Below are positions 58,021 to 64,000 of a DNA stretch of 64,000 nt, one piece after another. The stretch comes from Pilatotrama ljubarskyi (taxonomy: Eukaryota; Basidiomycota; Agaricomycetes; Polyporales; Polyporaceae). The stretch is from assembly GCA_022385805.1 (NCBI GenBank), contig MU277707.1, positions 222,326-286,325 on the forward strand, given 5' to 3'. Made by a program: the position numbers and the translations under genes. The notes below the pieces were generated by a model. It was given only the letters and a program-made list of their open reading frames with translations, was not told where the DNA came from and made no database searches. Position 1 is the first letter of the stretch. Each line of letters opens with the position of its first letter.

Positions 58021-58028
58021 CCTGGGAC
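58021..58028. repeat. right 8-bp target-site duplication (cctgggac)
   Basis: Exact copy of 51,403-51,410. Confidence 0.9.
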
Positions 58029-58143
58029 CTTGCCCGGCGCAACTTCTGGTCACACACAACGGCCTCCAGTACCTCAGCATGACACCGCTAGCTGGGTCGG
58101 CGCCGTCTACTATGGAGGAGGAGGAGGAGGACGAGGAGGATTA
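58029..58143 (+). pseudogene. last exon remainder of the interrupted transposase-like gene
   Basis: Continues the frame of the 46.8-51.4 kb pseudogene if the insertion and one target copy are removed: the split codon closes and reading runs through QLLVTHNGLQYLS to an acidic end (EEEEEDEED) and TAA at 58,141-58,143. Confidence 0.75.
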
Positions 58144-58480
58144 ATACTGGTAACCGTATTGCCAGTGGCTTGGACTGTCGAGCCCCCAGCGAGATACGCC
58201 TTAACCTACTCGAGACACATGATCTCCATATGATATTCAGGCTATATCACGATCTTCCTCTGGCATGTTGCTGTACGGAAGCTATCTGGGTACCTGTCCG
58301 ATGACCGCGACGAGCAAGTCAACTCTCGCCCACTAAGTAGGCTGGCGCTTAGTTTGCCCCCATCGCAGGGTTTAGCTGCACGTGGACGAGCGCTTAAATC
58401 AGTCCACTCGCACAGCTGGGGTTAGGAGAAAGTCAGTCGACCGATTCAGTGACCGATTCAGTGGATGACTTCCCGTAAGA
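58144..58480. other. intergenic, no gene recognised
   Basis: Presumed 3' flank of the interrupted gene. Only short frames. Confidence 0.4.
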
Positions 58481-58885
58481 ATTTAGAGACGTCTCCAAAT
58501 CTCTAAACCTCTCTAAGCGCCGTGGAGCTCACCGAAATGGCAGGTCTGCCGAGATACCGAACGAGATTTAAAGTCCGCAGGTGGGGCCGGCGAGCTGCAG
58601 ACTAGAGAAGCGCCCAACATCTGGAAGGGGGGGTCGACCCCCCCTTCTAAACCTCCGGCGACGCTCTAAACTGCTCCAAACGAGCTAAAAGGGAAGGCGC
58701 AAGCACATAAGAGGAAGGTAGCCACCTGGGCCATCAGCGGTACATTCCATTTGTGTCGCCCCCGGAGCAGCTGAGTAAGCTGCACGTTCCCGGCGCTCAA
58801 GGCTGGGCAGCAGGTGGTGCCAATTGAAGCTCCGCTTGTATCTCGCAAGGATCTGAAGTTTAGAGATTTGGAGACGTCTCTAAAT
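58481..58885. mobile_element. 405-bp inverted-repeat (MITE-like) unit
   Basis: Exact 28-base inverted repeats close the unit: 58,481-58,508 begins atttagagacgtctccaaat and its complement lies at 58,858-58,885. Each repeat contains internal palindromes (ggagacgtctcc; tttagag...ctctaaa). The interior has no coding frame and includes a 24-base perfect palindrome at 58,624-58,647 (seven G, tcga, seven C with gaa/ttc arms). No target duplication is obvious next to the ends. Confidence 0.7.
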
Positions 58886-58975
58886 CCCACCTGATCATCA
58901 CACCATCAATGATTACTAAAGCAGGTGTACCCCCGGGATCATACCAGGTTTATTTGACTCGAAAGCCGCTTTGCC

Positions 58976-59520
58976 ACTCACTACCAGTAATTCTACCAAT
59001 ATCCCGCCCACTTCCCTAATGTAGTAGCCCTCCCCCTCCCTCTACCAACGCCCACCAAGTCCCACCCACGTGCCCTCCGGCAACTCGGCAACTACCGGGA
59101 CCGGGTCTCAGCCACAGCCCAGGCCCCCCGGCGCTCTCCCACCCACTATGGGCCTCGGCAATGTCCGTGTCGACGCTCGGACCACCCTCACCGCTCCCCG
59201 CCGGCGCTACTGCTGCCCACCGCCGCCCCTCCCGCCGCCCGCCGGCGCTCATCATCCCGTTCCTGTCGGTCACAGCCCCGGCGCTCCCTCGCCAGCCACA
59301 TGCCTCGGCTATCCCCATCCCTCCGCTCGCCCACTCCCCGAGATTCCCGCCGCCAGTCCTCTCCGTGTACTACCCGCACGCCGGCGCTCATCACCCCGCC
59401 CCCCGTCGGCGCTCTCCCGCCCTTCCCGCCGCCTGTCCCCGCCCTCCCCGCCGCCTGTCCCCGCCTTCTCCGCCGCCTGTCCCGGCCCCGCCGCCCTCCC
59501 TGTATATATCTTGTATATAT
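58976..59520. repeat. GC-rich minisatellite-like region
   Basis: Repeated ccccggcgctc/cgccggcgctcatc units at 59,126-59,400 and three copies of ccgccgcctgtccccgcc at 59,425-59,490, in a C-rich strand-biased tract. Frames across it are Pro/Ser/Arg-rich low complexity and not taken as coding. Confidence 0.6.
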
Positions 59521-60045
59521 TCAAATAGATACTTCGTTTTGCTCAACGAGTGTGGGAATCAACATAGGCATCAGCCGCATCACGCCAAGTGAACTATTCC
59601 CATGGGACCTTGGCAGTGGCGAAGTCCACCGCCGCTGCCACCGCCGCCGCCGCCGCCGAGGGGCACAATGTCCAGCTGATCCTCTATCCTGTACTATAGT
59701 ATATGTGTTGCTAGCTAGCTACTCAGAGCATTAGGAAGAGATACTGTGCATTGTACCTACATTTACTTCATGCCCAGACCAGAGGCTACTGGACGCCGTG
59801 CTCACAAGTCAACCAATGCAACAATCAAGCATATATTGAGAGCAGACAACAGTAGCACATGCATTATGAGAAGTACAAAGACGGGCAGATGACACGAGCA
59901 CTAGAGGTTCGGGGTATACAGAAAGCCACAGCAGCCCGCGCCACCACCCACTCGTGCGAGGACGTACCGTGTATGACGCCGACGTAGAAAGGGGGGGGGG
60001 GGCGGACACGTACGGGAGCACATCCTGCAAACGACGCCGCGACGT
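59521..60045. other. 3' flank of the HMG-like gene, no gene recognised
   Basis: Contains short (ccg)n and a poly-G run near 59,990-60,001. Confidence 0.4.
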
Positions 60046-62089
60046 TCAAGCCATAGCGCCGCCGTCCACCATGGCTGACACAGACTGGACCAGGGCGCCC
60101 ACGGGCGGCGCGATGATAGCCATGGGAGTGGCAAGGGGAGTGGGCGCCGCCGTGGAGGCCGTCGTGGTGGGCGTCGCCACGGTCGTCGTCGGGGTCGTCG
60201 ATGTCGTCGTCAGAATCGTCGAGGTCGGCGTCGCGGGCGTCGTCGCGGGCATCGTGGGTGTCGTCGCGGGCGTCGTCGCGGGCATCGTGGGCGTCGTCGC
60301 GGGCGTCGTGACGATCAACGACAGTGATGTCGCCGTCGCAGTGTCCGCCGTCATCGCGTCCTTCTTGCTGGTCTTGCCCCTGCCCTTCTTCTCGCGCGTC
60401 TTGCCCTTGTCCGAACGCTCCTTGCGAGCGTGCTTGGGAACGACGAGGCCGTCGCCGCCCGGCGTGGCGGAGGCGTTGAGGAAGACGGTGCCTGCGGCGC
60501 GCTTGTATGCGCGTGGCTGGTCAAGTGGCGGCACGATCTCCGGGCCACCCTGCGAGGCGGCACCATCACCGGGAGGAGGGGCTGCGATGGCTGAGGCGGG
60601 CGGGAGAGTCGACAGGTTGGCTGCCGTAAGCGTGGTGGTCGTGGCCTGGGCTTGCTCAGCTGTCGCGCCGCTGTCGGCGGCCTCGACGTCAGATGTAGAG
60701 GGCAGCAGCAGAGCCACGGTGGGGGCCTGGGCTGGGGACATGGTGACTACGGGCGCCGCGGACTCCTCCCCACCCTCCCTGTAGTTCTTCAGCCACTCCT
60801 CCCACTCGTCGTTGGGCAGCTGGCGGAAGCGTGCGGCATCATTCTCCCATGCCTGATAGAGTACGAAGAGCTCGTGGCGCGAGCCAAGGTTGCCGGGGGC
60901 GGTGAACTTGGGCAGAGGCCATCCCTCGATCACTATACCGTACCGGACAGTGATGTGCTCATGGAAGTTGACGTAGAACATCTTGGAGATGTTCGCGCGC
61001 GTGCAGGCGGCCTCTGTGGAAGGCGTTGATGAGTAAATAGACACGCGAGGTACACATAGACACTCACGAAGCTTCTGTAAGATGAGGGCAGACACCTTGC
61101 GCTTCAGCTCGACGAAATCCTCCGAGATCGACTTCTTCAAGCCTGCAAGAAAGGGCGTCAGTGCTTTGAGAGGCAGAACATACTACAGATGTACTCACTG
61201 TCGATGCCGGCCACACAATAAGCCTCGAGGCGGAGGGCGAAGTCCTGCAAGGACATGTTGTTGATGAGCTCGACGAACTGGAGGATGCGCTCGCTTGTGT
61301 AGAAGACGTAGGGGGGGTTGAAGTGGTCGAGCTGGGATCGCACACCGACGAGGAAGAACTCCGTGCCCGTGCGGCCGTTCAGGTTCTCGAGCTACGGAGA
61401 TAGCGTGAGTTCAGTTCTTCATGGACGGATGGGACACGTACCTCACGGCGAATGCTCGCGATGTTGGCGCGGACGTCGTTGAAGGCGCAGAGCGGCATGT
61501 TCTGGAAGCCTTGCTCACGGCTCTTGCGACGCTCGACGAGCTCCTCGATAATGTCCTGAGTGGCCACCACACGCTCCTCCTGCGACATCTCTGCCCACCG
61601 TTGTGCGAGGGCCTTGATGGCATTCGACGAGACACGATCGCGGTCGCCCCTGTCGCGGTCTATACCGACTGGTGAGGCGTGGCACACACCAACGACGACT
61701 TGTGACTCACCACCGTTCCTCTTCTTGAATTCAGCGCTGACGAAGGCGTTCCATGGGGAGATCTTGCGGCTGGATTGCTTGTGCTGGGACGCGTGCATAA
61801 TGAGGCGGAAGTAGTGCTCAGTGTCGTGGGATCCAAATTCCTCCCTCATGGTAACAGCGAGCTGCCACATGGCCTCGCGCACCTGTCGAAGCGCGACCCG
61901 CAGCCTCGCCTTCTTCGCGTCACGCTTATCCTGCAGAGCGCGCTTCTCAGCGAGAGTGAGCTTCAGCCGGCGTGCTCGACGCTCTCGTTCCTCGCGCGCC
62001 GTCCAAGGCATCCTCATGCGCTTGATGGAGGAGCCCTTCCGGGAGTCCTTGGAGAGTCTATGCATGATGACGTCGGCTTTTTTGACCAT
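60046..62089 (-). CDS. HMG-box-like protein of a transposon-associated Agaricomycete family
   Basis: Exons 62089-61711, 61659-61442, 61391-61199, 61142-61068, 61013-60046 (610 aa, frame consistent). The N-terminus is very basic (KRMRMPWTAREERERRARRL). An HMG-box-like block follows: SPWNAFVSAEFKKRNGG, then IKALAQRWAEMSQEERVVAT, the signature of a single L-shaped DNA-binding box. The central conserved region has FQNMPLCAFNDVRANIASIR, NLNGRTGTEFFLVGVRSQLD, LQDFALRLEAYCVAGID, then FYVNFHEHITVRYGIVIEGW and NDEWEEWLKNYREG. The last 190 residues are Ala/Thr/Pro repeats (TTPATTPTMPA type). The family recurs beside DNA transposons in Agaricomycetes as I recall; DNA binding is inferred from the box. 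It is 290 bp downstream of, and co-directional with, the next gene. Confidence 0.7.
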
Positions 62090-62382
62090 GGTGCAAGGTA
62101 GGAGGGGGGTTGGTGGCGATGACAGGAAGCAGAGTAATTCTACCAGAACCTGCAGCACGAGTAGCACACAAACAGCTCGAACACGTAGAGTGGTTGGGGG
62201 GGGCAAGCTTAGTTTACGTGGCACTACCAAGCTATATACCGGATACTCAATTTGTTGAGACAAACAAATCACAGCTCACATGAGCGAAAACAACTGATGG
62301 GATTGAGGACATACAGCAACGAATCTCGTAAAGATAAAGCACCCCCGGCACGCGCGCACGAGACCACGACAGACCGAGCAGC

Positions 62383-63806
62383 TCACAGCTCGGGAAGGAT
62401 TATCTCCTCCCAAAGCTCGTTGCACTCCTCGATATCCCACCTGAGAGACATCACCAAATGGTAGGCGAAGGTCTCGACAGACTGGGAGTGGACGTAGATC
62501 TGCAGAATCGTGAGCTGCTCTACGGCGCTGCAGCTGTTCGCCGCGAGCCGCGCATCGGCAAGGGGGCCAAGCGTGATGGCGCGACAAGGCTTGTTGCTAC
62601 GCAGCATGCTCGACGGCGGGCGAATGATTTGGCCGAGGTAGTCGCGGCCCGACGAGAACGCAGCGCGCGGCGCTGCAATTGTGATGTCATGACCGTGGTG
62701 CGACGATGTATGGAGAGCGACGAACACTCACCTCCTCCGGGAGTCTCGTCCTCCGCAAACACAGAGGCCGGAGCATCCCGGGACTCGCCACGAGTACGGC
62801 GGGCGTTGTTCTCAGAGGGCCGGGTGCTTCTGGTGGAAGCGCGAGTACCGGTGCTCGAGGCGTTGGTGGTGATCGATGAGCCGGCTTCAAATCTAACATG
62901 AGCCCGCGCGGACGACGACGATGGCGCAGGGGGAGTGGACCGGGCAAGCGCGGGCTTCAAGGGGGTCTTTGGCTTGGCGGGAGTCGACAGAGCGGGGCGG
63001 GGTGTGGTGCGCTTCGAGGGCGAGGGTGGTGTTTTGTAGCTGGCGGCGTCCACATAGTCGTCGTCGTCCTCCTCGTAGGCAGATGCGGGGGCGGGAGTGG
63101 AAGGCTTCCGCGGCTTGTTGCTGTGGTCGTCATGGCGGAGACGGCGGTTATCGTTGTCGTCGTTGCCGTCGTCGTCGTAGCCGCGGTCGTCGTTGGCCTG
63201 ACCTGAGTCGTCCCCATCCTCATGGCCGGGAGGAGGAGGGACTGGCACGCCGGGAGGAAGCATAGGGAGGGTATAGCCGGGCTTGAAGAGCATGAAGGTG
63301 AGGGCCTCAGACAGACTGTTCGCCTTGCAGAAGTCTGTCTGCGACCGGGGCTGGTAGTTGTTGATGAGGTACGCGATGGCCGCCCTGCAGAGCATGAGTA
63401 GAGCGAACACCAATTTTCATACTACTCACCAGTTGAACCCGATCCAGATGCCGGTCTGTACGCCTCTCCTGATGGCCCATATTGGCTTGCCCGCGATGTT
63501 GAACGTCGAGACGGGGGGTTGCTGGCACTTCCAAACGATGGTATGGTTGTCATTGGGGCGAGCTTGAGCGATGATCCCGTCGTTGATCTCGTCGATGAGC
63601 TCCGCGTCCTGCTCGTAGGCGCAGGTTACAAGGATGGGGAGGAGGGCGGAGGGATCTTCCCTACCAGAGGGGCTATGCGAAGGCCGTGAGCAGTACCAAT
63701 GCCCTCAGGGAATACATACTTACTGTTCCTTCCTGTATATGCCATTATCGTAACCACCCAACTTGACAATCCAGGGCCCCTTATACGGCTCTGCCTTCTG
63801 AGACAT
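62383..63806 (-). CDS. protein with possible RNase H1 hybrid-binding-like module
   Basis: Exons 63806-63724, 63660-63430, 63384-62732, 62672-62383 (418 aa, frame consistent). Start MSQKAEPYKGPWIVKLGGYD. Residues about 85-150 read KPIWAIRRGVQTGIW then a hydrophobic strand and FCKANSLSEALTFM. Its pattern (W-A-I-R-x-G...GIW...F...SLSEAL.F) resembles the viroplasmin/RNase H1 N-terminal fold that binds RNA-DNA hybrids; the match is by eye only. The middle is Asp/Asn-rich then Pro/Ser/Thr-rich and basic. The C-terminal 95 residues form a conserved-looking block ending WDIEECNELWEEIILPEL. It lies upstream of the HMG-like gene on the same strand; the pair may be cargo of a decayed element. Confidence 0.55.
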
Positions 63807-64000
63807 GTTTGAGGGGGGAGAGCAGCCACGAGAGGTCGAGGTCGAGGACGGGGGAGCGAGAGGTGCGGGGTTGAGATGCATGCTGATCAGACGCCCGAGA
63901 GGTTGTGTTCACGATTGTGCGCATGTTGAGCAGGGCTTGGCACGCAGCGGAAAGCCCGCTAGGCTCAGCTTACCTGTGGAGCACTTGATAGAGGCACACG
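63807..64000. other. window edge, no gene recognised
   Basis: 5' flank of the previous gene, including T/C-rich stretches on the minus strand. Nothing else is supported. Confidence 0.35.

Noticed and set aside
59070..59734. Overlapping Pro/Ser/Arg-rich frames
   Set aside because: Produced by the minisatellite; composition is the same in all phases.
1..64000. CRISPR arrays, operons, ribosome-binding sites
   Set aside because: Intron-rich eukaryotic sequence; no regularly spaced direct repeats of that kind were seen.

Overview
The window is nuclear DNA of a filamentous basidiomycete, most likely an Agaricomycete. The genes are GC-rich and split by many 45-75 bp GT-AG introns, and several protein families are typical of or restricted to Agaricomycetes (DUF6533 membrane proteins, DUF6589, Plavaka transposase, fungal TET/JBP dioxygenase). 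Genes were found by joining exons in frame. For most of the larger genes the exon lengths sum to a whole number of codons, which supports those models.

1-28 kb is mostly host sequence. It holds the 3' part of a dynamin-like GTPase, a tRNase Z with a second upstream start that looks like a mitochondrial presequence, a broken kinase-like gene, and a cluster of multi-pass membrane proteins: three DUF6533 genes, two intact members of another 7TM-like family, and one remnant. A CAP59/CMT1-type mannosyltransferase and the CBP3 bc1-assembly chaperone follow.

28.2-42.2 kb is bounded by two inverted 257-bp copies that differ at one base. Between them lie an intact 13-exon Plavaka transposase, a TET/JBP 2-oxoglutarate/Fe(II) dioxygenase with its metal and co-substrate residues in place, a 679-aa accessory protein, a tRNA-like sequence and a Tc1/mariner fragment. 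I read this as a 13.9-kb DNA transposon that carries a DNA-modifying enzyme. It sits between the divergent promoters of CBP3 and an intact 616-aa kinase-like gene. No target-site duplication was found.

46.8-58.1 kb is a nest. A long transposase-type gene has four in-frame stops. It is then split by a 6,610-bp element (51,411-58,020) with hAT-like ends (TAGTGATGTG...) and a perfect 8-bp target duplication (cctgggac). That element encodes an intact DUF6589 protein and a RecQ-like helicase, in convergent orientation from the two terminal repeats. The helicase has substitutions in both Walker A and Walker B. Deleting the insert and one target copy restores an open frame in the interrupted gene.

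58.1-64 kb has a 405-bp inverted-repeat element, a GC-rich minisatellite and two adjacent minus-strand genes: an HMG-box-like protein and a protein with a possible RNase H1 hybrid-binding-like module. Both families resemble transposon-linked proteins of Agaricomycetes.
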